Source: Albifimbria verrucaria | Taxonomy: Eukaryota > Ascomycota > Sordariomycetes > Hypocreales > Stachybotryaceae | Reading direction: 5' to 3' | NCBI GenBank assembly: GCA_020081605.1 | Contig: JAHREC010000015.1 | Coordinates: forward strand, 1 to 64,000 | Length of the DNA stretch: 64,000 bases | Shown here: positions 53,535 to 64,000 of the stretch, in pieces | Numbering within the stretch: position 1 is the first letter of the stretch | How the letters are laid out: each line of letters opens with the position of its first letter | Position numbers and translations under genes: made by a program | The notes under the pieces: generated by a model | What the model saw: only the letters and a program-made list of their open reading frames with translations | The model's database searches: none | What the model was told of the DNA's origin: nothing

Positions 53535-55558
53535 TCAAAGTGCTGCCACCCTTTTCGATGTACCATCCGATTGGATGGTCAAATCCAACCACCTCAGAAA
53601 CTTCTGCTGTAGTATATTTCTGTTCATCTGCTTAGAAATATAATCGTCCATTCCTCCATCCAAACACGATTCCATATCTCCAGTGAGCGCGTAAGCCGTC
53701 ATGGCCAAAATAGGCACATGCATGCCGTTGTTCCTAATCGCAGCCGTCGCCTCAAAGCCGTCCATAACTGGCATATTCACGTCCATCAAAACCAAGTCGT
53801 ATTTGCTAGATGAGTTATTCAGTAGCGAGACCGCCTGCGCTCCGTCACATGCTAAGTCAATTTGGGTAAATCCAAACGAGTTTAGCATACGAACTAACAC
53901 CTTCTGGTTGATGACATTGTCCTCGGCGGCAAGGAGCCGCTTCGTTGGCCCGATCTTTAGCAACCGTTCCAATGCTGTAGTGATATCTTCATTCCTTGCA
54001 TTTTGCTGAGGATCCTCATCATTTAATGTGATCCTATCGGCAAGGACCACTCGCTCCCAATTGGCAATTTTCCCAAGCTTAACTGAGAACCAGAAAACAC
54101 TACCCTTACTATCAGTGTTTGGCCGGAATCCCATCTGTCCGTCCATTAATTCAGCCAATGACTTGGCGATGGACAGACCAAGGCCGGTACCCTGAAACTG
54201 CTTCTTGGTTGATTGCTCGAGTTGAGTGAATGGTGTAAACAGATGTTGGGCGGCGGTCTCAGATACGCCTGTTCCCGTATCAGCAACACTGATCAGAATC
54301 GTATATGTCGTTGCGTCTTCTCCCGTTAATGCTGTATAAATCGATATATACCCTTCCTCGGTGAATTTTGCCGCATTGTCAACAAGGTTCTGGACGATTT
54401 GTCGGAATCGAAGTGAATCTCCTTGGGCAGCCTTTGGTAGCTCCGGCGATAGGTGGACTTTGAGGTTGACTCCTTGGCGCAACATCACTCGCGCGTTCCG
54501 CAACACAGATGAGATAATGCTCGTGACATCCACCAACCCTGAACTCATAGAGACGCTGTCTGATGTCAGCTTAGAATAGTCGAGGATATCATTGATGACC
54601 TGGAGCAGGACTTGGCCCGAATCTGCAATGAGATCGGCCATCTCACGTTGATCCTTGCTCAATGGAGTATCAATGAGGAGGGCACACGCCGACAGCATGC
54701 CATGCATCGGCGTTCGGATCTCATGGCTCATTTTGGCCAAGAAATCGCTTTTCAGCTTGGATCTGCCTTCATATGCGGCTACTAGTCGCATCTCACCCTC
54801 TCTCGTCTTTGTCAAGTCTCTTGTGATCTTGCCGAAGCCGATATGGATTCCGTCTCTATGGATAGCGGTAATGATGATATTAGCCCAGAAACGACTACCG
54901 TCCTTACGGTAGCGCCAGCCCTCGTCTTCCATTCGGCCATCATGCAAGCAAGTTTCCAATTCTTTTCGGGTTTTCCGGTCTGAAGATCATCCTCACCGTA
55001 GAAGATAGAGCAGTGTTTCCCAACGACATCATCTTTTGCATAGCCCTTAAGTAGCTCTGCCCCAGTATTCCATGTCGTCACATAACCCCGGGTATCGAGG
55101 AGAAAAATCGCATAATTTTTTACTGTCTGGATGAGAAGAAGGAACATCTCATCAACGGAGAGCAGGTTTTGAGCCACTTCCCCACCGGTAGGATTGACGT
55201 GAGTTTCTTCCACCTCCCATTCCAAAACCAGCCATAGCAACCTATCCTTCCTAGCGATGGGAATGATGCGAACCGACCAAGACACATTGTGCGTGTTATA
55301 GGCAGCATGACAAAGTCGCAGTTGTTGGGCAGCGACTGCTAGCTCGACAGTGCGGGTTAAATACATTCGAGCTAAGCGTCCTGACCGTGAAGCCCCATAG
55401 AGTGCGGCGAACACATCCCTGCCAACTAGCTCTTCCCTAAGCCGCTCCCATGCGCCCAGCAAGCCGTTAGAAACTCTCTGTATACAGTAAGACGGTAAGA
55501 GGACGAGGGTTGGAACCGGGGATAAGTCCCAAATGTTGCTGGGGTCCAAGTCACCCAT
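53535..55558 (-). CDS. Hybrid histidine kinase (PAS, HisKA, HATPase, receiver), one frameshift
   Basis: From ATG 55558: an N-terminal PAS-like region (PSNIWDLSPVPTLVLLP), a second PAS domain (YAIFLLDTRGYVTTWNTGAE), then at 54961-54970 the frame changes by one base in a short C run, from TGK-P into RKELETCLHDGR. In the second frame come DEGWRYRKDGSRFWANI, the H-box FLAKMSHEIRTPMHGML, the N-box QNLVDNAAKFTEEG, G-boxes VADTGTGV and GTGLGLSI, and a receiver domain with AAEDN, VLMDVNMPVMDG (phospho-acceptor Asp) and the conserved Lys in YISKQM. All catalytic residues of a phosphorelay sensor are intact. The product would be about 674 aa, soluble, signalling to Ypd1-type proteins. The single indel may be a true mutation or an assembly error. 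Confidence 0.83.
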
Positions 55559-57119
55559 GCCAGAGGGTGTCTAGAACTCAAATTTAGGGTCTTCGTGGAA
55601 AATATATGACTTGTACGAATGAGAACTTCATCCCTCATTTTAATGTCCTCCACGAAGTTAAAAGAAGGAAATGCATGACCGCTACATCGAGCTCACTGGT
55701 TAAGCAGCCCACCATGGCTAGTGTTGCATGACGCCACCCGTGTGCAACAGCCGCAGTTCACAAACAGCTGAAGGTGCTTGGGCGCTCGTGATAAATGTTA
55801 AAACTCGGCAGTTGAACGACAAATGGAACACACTGAAGCCACTACTAAGGAAAAAGTAGAGGAGGAAGTAAGGAAGGATGATTTTAATCCTCGGCATTAC
55901 CTAATGATCTGAGTGCAATAACAACGAACTCCCTACGTTCTCTTGGACGTGGCCTAGCTTTATTTAGTCCACATATGGTTATATCAACAAGGACGAGAAA
56001 ATAACCTTGTGAATAGGCCCTCTTACCCAAGAAATTTCCGTAAATCATGGCGGTAGGTCAATCTAAGATACATGTGGTATAATCATGGCCATGGCCTCCT
56101 TTTCATACGCCCCAGTCGAGCATCAGCCCTTGGAGCTGCCCCTCCAAAACTTATCGTCCACTATCTCTCTCTTACTCAAGCTCTGATTCTTAGCAAAGGA
56201 GGAGTTATGCTTATCAACTTCCTTCTGCTGCTCATTCGTGAGTTGACTTGGCGCATTCAAGCCGGAGCCCTGACATTCGAGTTGTAGATCTTGGGCTTGG
56301 CGCGAGTGTTGAGTGATGAATTGCAGCCATTTCCTGTCGTTGTGTTGGTAATCGGGAGGTGTTTAACGCCCGTGGAAGATAACAGGGACGAATATGTCGT
56401 AATGCAGCGACGGACGAGGGTAAACCTAACCGACGAGCGCATCTAGCTACGAGTCAATGTTGAATTCGATCGGACTGTGTGCTGGTTATGAGTTGAGACG
56501 AAGGTTCTTGGGCTGCATTAAACTTCTTCATGTAAGAAGTGAACTGGCTGTCAGAAATTTAATTAGACAGGCGAGTCAAGTTTGAAACCTTCAGAATAAA
56601 TGATTAAATATGGGATGACGGAAGAAGAAGAGAAGAGGAAGTGGTGGACAGCTAGATAATACATGGGCTCCGGTGAGAAGAAATTATGTAAATATCCGAT
56701 AGTGGCCCTTCTGACGCACATCACCGGGCGTAATAGACTTTGTATTTACACTATCCTAGCCTAGCTCCAGTGTTACTCACTGGGCCTTCTAGGAGGCAAA
56801 AGGTTCTCCTCTGAAATAACAACGTACTTAGGAATTCTGAGTTCAGTGGCAAAATTGCTCAGTCCTGACGTCATTAGGCCAATTGTGACCCTTACAAACA
56901 ATTACCCTGCAAGTAAATAGCTAACGTCCCAGCCCCAATATTCATGTCGAAAACCAAGCTATCTTTGCCATCGGGAAATCATCTAGCCAGTTTCGAAACA
57001 GCATTTTCGCCAGATATCTACAGCATAAAGTGATTGTATTCATCATGATGGGCGCTTATCTCTTTTCCAGATATTTACCTAAATGGAGCTATTCAGTGTT
57101 TTCGAACTCAGCCAACTAT
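55559..57119. other. Intergenic region
   Basis: No supported gene in about 1.5 kb. It presumably includes the kinase promoter. Confidence 0.4.
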
Positions 57120-57382
57120 CCCCTTGAGGCTCATAAGTCACAGACTAAGTAGAAACCCCACAACATCTTAGTCATACATCAGTACATGAAGCAACTTCAA
57201 AACCACGTTGATAATATCATTATAATGTAGCTATATGTAACGCGGGGCAATGCTGGTACATCTACCATCGGCTGACTTACTAGGCTTTCTATATCTCTAA
57301 ATTTTATCCGGCTTTAATTGGTCAAATTACTAGTTTGTTACTTAGTCTGTGCCTTAGTCTGTGCCTTATGAGCCTCAAGGGG
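57120..57382. mobile_element. 263-bp non-autonomous (MITE-like) piggyBac-family element
   Basis: It is bounded by 30-bp terminal inverted repeats, ccccttgaggctcataag onward at 57120-57149 and the inverse at 57353-57382 with one mismatch, flanked by AT on both sides. Inside, accccacaacatcttagtca near the left end and aatgtagctatatgtaacg onward near the right end match the subterminal sequences of the 2307-bp element at 20784-23090. It is therefore an internally deleted relative that could be mobilised by the same type of transposase. Its outermost TIR sequence differs from that of the larger element. Confidence 0.85.
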
Positions 57383-58103
57383 ATATTAGTGAACATGACA
57401 AGCCTATGCGCGTTCAGGCTCAAATGACTGTACCTTGTGCTGGCTTTGAAGAACTAGGTATGACATGATTGTTTTACTTTTGGAGGCCTGCTGAATTACT
57501 TAATTTACACTTACGAGTTAGAGGTTTGTGGAGGATAAACTGATGAGCCTGATCAAGGCGCCTACAATCCAACTCTCGACTAGGCCCGCGCATGATGCCA
57601 CTTCCACAACTCGTACGCATGCGGACGCTCCCGTTAACCGGATATAGATCATGTCTGTTCAAGCCCACCTAAGTGCAATACTGAAATTGAAATTGTGCCT
57701 CTATCTCCACTCCCCAATCTCAACAAATAAACAAAGGGAAAAAGCAAAAGCATCTAGCGTCCTTGTATGGGCTAAATGTTGAAACTCTCAAGTATTTTAA
57801 AGCGTTTCTTGGTACCAAAGAGATTAAACAGGGAGTAACATTACTCTCAAGGCGAGCGGAGATCATATCAATCTTATCCTCTGCCGTGTTCAATAGCCCA
57901 ATTGGAGGGAACTATGGAATAGGAGCAGCAAGTCTTAAAAGGAAAGCCTGTCAATCAAAGAGAGCGTTCATATTTCCGTGTTTGTGTAGTCAACTACCAT
58001 GATAGAGATCGGATTGCCATATCGTACTAATCCGGCAGAACCAGACACTTGCTGATTATAGTTGATCTCGTTGTGAAGGCCATCCTCTGTTTTACCCAGA
58101 GCT
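57383..58103. other. Intergenic region
   Basis: No supported gene. It is the 3' flank of the MFS gene. Confidence 0.4.
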
Positions 58104-60038
58104 CTAAGCATTTTCGAGGCCTACACTAATAGATACCTCCTGGGTGCTATTGCGAAGCAGCGGCTCGTCTGAAATGTCGCCTACCTCTATGGACAGATCC
58201 TGATGCATATTCTCCTTGATCAGAGAGCTTATGAATCCTCCAAGTAACGAAATAAGTGCGCAGAACCACCATACTAGCCCAGAGTATCCGCTTCTTAGGC
58301 TAAGAGCGTATAAAATCCCAGACAGGATCGATCCTAGAGACCGACAAAGACTTGCAGTCGCTGCCGCGACTCCGTTGATAGTCCCGAGAACCTGCTTGCT
58401 CGGAGCTGAGCTGGCGAGCAGAATGGCATTACTGGGATATGCCATAGTGGCATAGGTGCATTTCCAACCCGACAGAACATATATAGCCAACATACGCCTC
58501 TCACTAGAGAGAAGAACGAGGTAGGGGGTAAATAAGTATAGGAGAAAGTAAGAACAAGAGAGAATATTGAATAGTCGCAGCACCCTGAGCCTGCGTGTGA
58601 CATAGGGAACCACGAGAAGATTGGAGAGCAAAGAATATACACCCTGGAAAGACATTATAAAGCCAATGGCCTTCGTGTCGAGTCCAATTCCATCGGCAAA
58701 TCGGAATGGACCTTCATATGTAGGCTGCTGGAGTGGCGGCGTGCTCAGGAATACGGGGAACAGCTGGTCAAACGCCATAGTGTGACTAGGACAGAGTTAG
58801 CGGGCAAAGTCCATCGACATTAGGGATGGTTATTTACAATGCGAGAATGCCATAGGACGTGATTTGAAGTATTACGGCCTTAGTAAAGACCCGAGAGCTT
58901 CGAGTTGTGCTTTGCCGGTTAGATCGGTGGATATCGAAAGGGGTTGAATCCATTTGAGTTGGGACCCTGGGAGGGTTACCAGGGCCATGGAACGGGAAGA
59001 CGATGGCGCTATAGGTACTATTGTCGTTATCTTTGGTATTGACGGTTCGACCATTGAGGACAAGATGTCCAAACAGCAAGCCCTGCTTCTTGAGGCGTGC
59101 GCGAGCCTGGCAGCCAACTCTGCAACAATTAAAGGACATAACCCAGTCACCAATATCTAGGCCCTGATCCCGCTGATGTTTCATGGCGGCATGGGTTTCC
59201 TCAAGAAACAAAATGCCAATGGTAAGGCTTACAAACACGGTGGCTGCACTAAATAAGTTCGGCAAGAGGTATGGAAAGCGTTCCCAAATGGTTCCCTTGG
59301 CAAATAGGTACGGATAATTGAGACACGGACGGGCGAGCAGACCTCCGGTTGCGGATCCTATTATAGACCTAGAAAGTATCAGCAACGTTACCTCCAAGAG
59401 TAGGCGAAGCTGCCAGTATACCCAATGCACCATACCATCGGCATGATCGTGTATGCGCGCGCTGCGACAAGTTCAATATGTGTGAATTCTCCATTATGAA
59501 TCCTCTACCCACGTTTGTGTTCGTTCACAGTGACTAGCTCAGCCACGGTCGTCTGCAAAACTCCGATATTCCTGCCGGCTGTTAGAGTCAATGGCATTGA
59601 CAACTGATCAGAGCCTTGGGTGTACGTACCCGTTGAGAAGACCTCCCACGGCACGAGCAATGAGTGCAACCGATAAACTCGGGGCAAAGCCAAAAACCAC
59701 GACGCTAATGGCCGTTCCCACAAGTCCAATTAACAACACGGGCTTGCGGCCGATCTTGTCGCTCAGCTTACCCCACAAGATGCTTGTGACGAGCTCGGCT
59801 AGGGTGAACGCTGAAGTGACCAGGCCAGCATAGATGGGTATGTGGCTAGCATCGTCCGCAACCCCAAAGTCTTCAATCATGTAATAGACGTAAGGCAACA
59901 CGGACATGAAGGCAATAGGCTCACAAATCCTGCAGCACGCTTCAACTCACGATTGTCAACACTGTCAGGACGGGTGTGGACGAGATTGGAAGGTCTACCT
60001 AAGACGAACATTTGTTGGGACGGAAAACAAGGCGCCAT
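58104..60038 (-). CDS. Major facilitator superfamily transporter, multi-exon
   Basis: From ATG 60038 (MAPCFPSQQMFVL) the exons splice in frame. Introns are 59940-59998 (GTAGAC...AAG), 59573-59629 (GTACGT...CAG), two short ones between about 59510 and 59360, and 58786-58837 (branch GCTAAC, TAG). The N-terminal half carries RICEPIAFMSVLPYVYYMIE and LVTSILWGKLSDKIGRKPVL, the classic MFS loop 2-3 signature G-x-L-S-D-x-x-G-R-K/R. After a large cytoplasmic loop, ILAFHTMAFDQLFPVFLST opens the second six-helix half. It resembles the fungal group related to yeast YCR023c and plant ZIFL transporters. It sits in a membrane; the substrate is unknown. No lesion was found at any junction examined, so it appears functional. 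Confidence 0.82.
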
Positions 60039-60916
60039 CTGGTAACTTCGCCTGTTAAATAATATATCTTACTTAATTAAAATCTGATGCTGACGCAGAT
60101 GTCGAACCTAGGCGCAAATTCACAAAACGTCTTCTTTATGCTCATAAGAAGGTAACTCAGCGACAGGTTTTATTTTTGAAAGAAATGATAAATAAAATAA
60201 AATAAAATAAAGAGCTAGCCAAACGATTCCGGTCTTGGTACCCAACCCAATTAGAGCAATGGTTCTCGGCCCGAAGGCCTACCGGCCAAACTTTGCCAAA
60301 TTCAGGGCATGGAAATGCGATATCTCAAAGTCTTTGGACATTGCACTGGGGGTTAAAGAGCACGGTAATGCCTGGGGGACAAGACTACGTCATGCAGTTG
60401 CTTTATGACGCACGAAACATCCATAGAGTATTGCTTCATGCAAGCGAAAGTCCTTGCCTAGCAATGATCCTTCCAACCACTTCAGCCAGCCTCGTTGCCT
60501 CCGTTAATAGGAAAGTTAACGTCACCAAGCCCACATATTGTGAAGTTATCGGTTGTAAGCCTATCAACTACTACACAAACGTCCGGAGACAGGCAACCGG
60601 GCCAGAAAGCCCTGTCCTTCGTGAAGGTTGCATGCACATTTTCATTAGTTGAGGTGATGATTAGAGATGATGTTGGTCGGCGGCCAATGGCGTTGTCAGG
60701 ATTACACCCGTGACCAACCGGTATTTTGGGGGTGGGGGAGGGGAGGGAGCGTATCTAGTGACTCGGAGACCCCTCCGAATGTTGGATCTGGACCAATCAA
60801 TGGCGAATAAACGCCAGCTCGAAACCCTGTGGCGTTGTGGACGAAAGTATGTTCCCCTCTTATCACGGTGTTCGGACGAATGTGGCACAAGTCCAGACGA
60901 GGTCTGGAGGCCGATC
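60039..60916. other. Intergenic region
   Basis: It contains AT-rich repeats (aaataaaataaaataaa near 60188-60210). A 139-codon plus-strand frame at 60710-61129 overlaps the CorA relic in antisense and has no motif. The 3' part of CorA, with its membrane helices, would be expected here but is absent. Confidence 0.4.
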
Positions 60917-62024
60917 TTACCTTCTTCCTGCCATGCGTTCTATAGCCTTGGTAATTTGCAACAGATTATCACTAATGAGTATGCAGTGATCCAAGACATC
61001 TCCCAGGTGCATGTATGTCGCTGGGGTAATAACACCCTTTGTGGGGTCTTGAAGATCATTGCTCCTTGGCATCGGTACCGATTTATGATCGCGCATAGCA
61101 TTAAGGATGCTCACTGTTCTTCCGAATAGGCAGCTTGTACGAGAATAGCCATGTCGATGATAACGTCGATAATTGCTTGACTTATCATAGAGGCATCGGG
61201 AGAGTGTCGAAGAATCGTGAACGGCAAATTGAGACGGGTCAGAATTGGTGCTTCTATGTCATCTGCGGAGTCCTCGAATAAAGCGATAACGGTATTATCA
61301 GAGGTAAGGAAGATCGAGACCTGTTCGGCAACAACAGCCAGTTTTCTGGATGCGAGAGCAGAATGTTTCTCCATGAACTCTGCTCGCAAATCATTCGCAT
61401 TGGCATGATAACTCTGCAGCGTTCGCAACTGCTTTTCTCCCGTCGCCCATCTGGCATTGGCTTGTGGGGACTAGAATGTTGATCACCACTAAGCACTCCG
61501 GTCTCTATGGTTGACTGAGAATGAAATGACTTGGGTTGCGGTATGTTTAGCCCAGTCATCCTTCTCAAACGGCCAATTGAACCTTCATGTTCGTTATTCG
61601 AAACGAGGTGAACATGTTTCTGCAAAGTGAGGACGAAGAATGCATGGGTCGGATACCTGAGTAACAGAAGACGTTAGCAATAGGTCCATTAGGACGGGTT
61701 ATTGTCCTACCAATCGGCCCTTGTCCTATTTTGCGTATTCAATAGGTCTTCAATCGCTAGGCCATGAAGCTGTTTAGACTCTCCCAACACCTGAATGACG
61801 CCCCAACTAAAACCGTTGACATTGACCCACCGGCACTTGACCCATTGCGGCTGCGGGGCCTTCATGAACTTGATCAATCCACTTTTATCAAGCTCGTGTA
61901 TCTCGATATTGGCCTCAGAACAGTTGACGACAGTTATCTGGCATTCCGCACTTGGTTTCCTCAGCAACGTGTTCTCATCATTTGACTTCGAGGTATCGAT
62001 GCCAGGTTCGGAGCCGGGCTGCAT
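60917..62024 (-). pseudogene. CorA-like divalent cation transporter, truncated and frameshifted
   Basis: From ATG 62024 the frame reads KCRWVNVNGFSWGVIQVLGE and LHGLAIEDLLNTQNRTRADW. A clean intron (61657-61710, CTAAC branch, CAG) leads to YPTHAFFVLTLQKHVHL. This is the soluble domain of fungal CorA-type Mg2+ transporters. A frame change near 61435 leads to TLQSYHANANDLRAEFMEKH and SALASRKLAVVAEQVSIFLT. At 61111 the frame stops after AYSEEQ and resumes out of frame at VSILNAMRDHK, with about 40 residues apparently deleted. It ends near 60917 with no GMN motif and no membrane helices. It cannot form a channel. Confidence 0.75.
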
Positions 62025-62585
62025 CCTGGCTGCGTATGGAACTCCTCGAAGTTGTTGATGAAGTGGAATGGACCGACGCGTGTGCTACGCCGTCGCAGTC
62101 TTCCGGCGTGCAGTGACTCCCGGTTTGATGGCAATGAACGGTGGGGTGGTGGGTTCGTTCGTGGGTCATCCAAGGAGCTTGCCGCTACAGGTGGACACTC
62201 TTGTGGAGACCCGATCGTCACCAAACATTGCACTTGTATTTATGCTTAGACATGTGAGAAATCCAAGACTTGATTCTGGGTAAATGTGTAGGCCATGAAT
62301 CCACACCAGCTCCAGACCCAAGTATTAGTCTTCTGACATCTTAGCGTGCTTCAGGGGCAGTGTTGGGGCAGTGCCGAGGCGCTGTTGAGTCTGTGTCAAA
62401 ACATTACACGTGACTTCGTCCTGACCAAATCTTTTTCACCGAAATGCCCGTCAACGTAACATTTTTTTTTCTTGAAAAGAGAAAACTGTAAGGAGAAGAG
62501 CGAAGTGAAGGTTTTGAGAAGTTGATATAGGGTGCGTAGCTAGTTTTAGTCCTATTGTTTCATTGGTTCGTGGGGTTGGTTTCAG
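62025..62585. other. Intergenic region and possible LINE 5' end
   Basis: No gene is seen. A poly-T tract (62461-62470) and the following purine-rich stretch may belong to the 5' untranslated region of the LINE, whose exact start I cannot place. Confidence 0.35.
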
Positions 62586-62791
62586 ATGGCGGATCCGATG
62601 ACCGATTCGGATGCGGGGAGATCGTGGTGGGACGTGCGGCCCCACGACGCCAACGCGACCGACGCGTTTGGTGAAGCCGAGCGTGAAGGCGAAGGAGGCA
62701 GGCTGGGGCGACGAAACGTCGCCGATCCAGAAGGGGAGGAAGCGAACGACACGTGTGATACGAGTTCCGCCAGCTGATACTGATATTGAGC

Positions 62792-63871
62792 ATGCCAAAA
62801 ACGTACAGAAAGGCCGTACCAATGGCGAAACCGGAAAAGCACTTCTGCTGGAGTGCTCGAGGAGCTGAAGGACCTGAAAGACGCGTCGAAGAAGCAAGGG
62901 AACTCATCAGCCAGCTCCATGGACAATTGGGCAGTTCGCAACAAGAGCTTCGAGACACTAAAGATGAACTCAAAACTGTACGCGAACAGCTGGAAGCACT
63001 CACCACGACCATAGCTCTATCCCAGTCAAGCCCGAGGGCCTCATACGCCGAAGTGGCCCGCACACCGCCGGACAGCAACGCGAGTAATGTGCGGCCTCTG
63101 TCGTCATTCAGGACAGGACCGTCTGACTGGAGCGATACCCTTTACTGTACAATTGGTGTCTCCCGAACGGAGAATGCTGAGAGTGACAGCGCTGCCCCGA
63201 GCGCGATCCGGACCCTCATTGAAACAGAAGTAAGGACCGAACTGGGCCAGTCGAACTGGCGATGCCGAGCTGTGACCAAGGATCAAAAGAATGAGCACCG
63301 TATCAGGATCGTCTGCCGCAACGAAGATGAGCACTCGCTGGTCAAGCGAGTGGCAGAGATCAAGGTTCCGCACGGAGCTCGAGTTCTCCGGGATGAGCTA
63401 TACCCCATCAAGGTAGACAACGTCAATCGACTGGCAGTCATCGATGAGTTTGATGGCATCCGACCCGAGGCGGCTGAGGCATTCAGTCGGGAAAACGATA
63501 TGCAGGTAGCAAAGGTGGCATGGTTGAGCAAACGCGACACGGCCAAAGCATATGGATCGATGGTTGTCTACCTGAAGAAAGCGTCAGATGCAAAGAAGGC
63601 CCTACAGGAGGGTTTCTTCTACGCAGGAGGCGAATCGGGATATACGGGGCCATTTGAGCGCCGAGCCCGACCGGAGCAATGCTACAACTGCCAGGAGATC
63701 GGTCACAAAGCCTTCCAGTGCCGTAAGCCCCAGATGTGCGGAAGGTGTGCGAGAGAAGGGCACCACCACAGCACATGCGACGAACAGATCGTGAAGTGCG
63801 TGCCCTGTGGAGGCCCGCATGAATCGTTCAGCAGGAATTGCCGGAAGCTCTTCCCCACCCGCCATGACTAA
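62792..63871 (+). CDS. LINE ORF1, gag-like nucleic-acid-binding protein
   Basis: The frame is open from upstream of ATG 62792 to 63871, about 360 codons. An N-terminal coiled coil ([20 protein letters not shown] and onward) is followed by a middle RRM-like/gag domain. The C-terminus has three zinc knuckles: [28 protein letters not shown] and [15 protein letters not shown]. It should bind element RNA and chaperone reverse transcription. The natural start is probably further upstream in a segment now in other frames. The stop overlaps the ORF2 start in ATGACTAA. Confidence 0.8.
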   Translation: MPKTYRKAVPMAKPEKHFCWSARGAEGPERRVEEARELISQLHGQLGSSQQELRDTKDELKTVREQLEALTTTIALSQSSPRASYAEVARTPPDSNASNVRPLSSFRTGPSDWSDTLYCTIGVSRTENAESDSAAPSAIRTLIETEVRTELGQSNWRCRAVTKDQKNEHRIRIVCRNEDEHSLVKRVAEIKVPHGARVLRDELYPIKVDNVNRLAVIDEFDGIRPEAAEAFSRENDMQVAKVAWLSKRDTAKAYGSMVVYLKKASDAKKALQEGFFYAGGESGYTGPFERRARPEQCYNCQEIGHKAFQCRKPQMCGRCAREGHHHSTCDEQIVKCVPCGGPHESFSRNCRKLFPTRHD

Positions 63872-64000
63872 CTCACTCAGGATTGTACAACTCAACGTCA
63901 AAAAGCAGGGAACGATACACGACAGTTTGATGAATGACGAGGACCTGCAAGATACTGCGGTGATCATGATTCAAGAACCGCAAGCAAGAAACATAGGTGG
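63864..64000 (+). CDS. LINE ORF2, start only (end beyond window)
   Basis: ATG 63864 overlaps the ORF1 stop by eight bases in the +1 frame. The 45 residues visible ([16 protein letters not shown], then AVIMIQEPQ) match the start of the endonuclease/exonuclease/phosphatase domain of LINEs: the Asn of QLNVKK and the Glu of IQEP are active-site residues. The rest, including reverse transcriptase, is outside the window. Overlapping ATGA-type junctions suggest ORF2 translation by termination-reinitiation. Confidence 0.8.
   Translation, partial: MTNSLRIVQLNVKKQGTIHDSLMNDEDLQDTAVIMIQEPQARNIG

Larger units (their letters stand above)
62586..64000 (+). mobile_element. Tad-like LINE retrotransposon, 5' part, continues past the window
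   Basis: A gag-like ORF1 with three CCHC-type knuckles is followed by an overlapping ORF2 that begins an apurinic-type endonuclease domain. This is the layout of Tad1-type non-LTR elements of ascomycetes. The N-terminal part of ORF1 (62586-62900) shows coding-like sequence in more than one frame ([31 protein letters not shown]), so small indels have occurred there. Reverse transcriptase and RNase H would lie beyond 64000. Confidence 0.8.

Noticed and set aside
60710..61129. 139-codon plus-strand frame
   Set aside because: Antisense to recognisable CorA sequence and low-complexity at its start (GGGGGEG).

Overview
This window is the left end of a chromosome of a filamentous ascomycete (Pezizomycotina). 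It opens with a CCCTAA telomeric array. Its genes carry short introns with GTAAGT/GTATGT-type donors, CTAAC/CTGAC branch sites and TAG/CAG acceptors. It holds Zn2Cys6 regulators, a HET gene, a delta-8 sphingolipid desaturase, a group of DNA transposons and a Tad-like LINE. The gene mix is compatible with Eurotiales (Aspergillus/Penicillium-like), but the genus is an inference.

Layout. 0-2 kb: telomere, degenerate inverted telomeric repeats and a 12-bp tandem repeat. 2-8.3 kb: small unknown or secreted-protein genes and three decayed genes, including an RNase H split by one stop codon. 8.4-10.2 kb: an intact fringe-like glycosyltransferase. 11.3-18.8 kb: two large, spliced, apparently intact genes of unknown function on the minus strand (a ~1180-aa acidic protein and a ~720-aa DGQHR/ParB-like protein), with CCCCGGGG palindromes near both. 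19.3-25.5 kb: a HET gene split by a piggyBac-like transposon, then FAD-oxidoreductase and Mutator-like transposase remnants. 25.5-33 kb: mostly gene-poor, with a hemerythrin gene and a sterol-isomerase-like (EBP) gene cut by a solo LTR. 33-38 kb: intact bZIP regulator, a small conserved protein and an amidohydrolase that has lost most metal ligands. 38.4-50.5 kb: three Zn2Cys6 regulators in the same orientation, each broken in or next to its zinc cluster, plus a frameshifted sphingolipid desaturase. 51-58 kb: a second piggyBac-like remnant, a hybrid histidine kinase with one frameshift and a 263-bp non-autonomous transposon. 58-62 kb: an intact MFS transporter and a truncated CorA. 62.5-64 kb: the 5' part of a LINE running off the window.

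The main theme is a contrast between intact genes (GT31, the two-gene cassette, bZIP, MFS) and neighbours carrying one or a few lesions. This fits ongoing subtelomeric decay by transposon insertion and small indels. The stop codons whose ancestral codon can be inferred are not in the CpA context expected of RIP. Single-base indels could also be assembly errors, so read support should be checked. The least explained unit is the 11.3-18.8 kb two-gene cassette with its palindromes.
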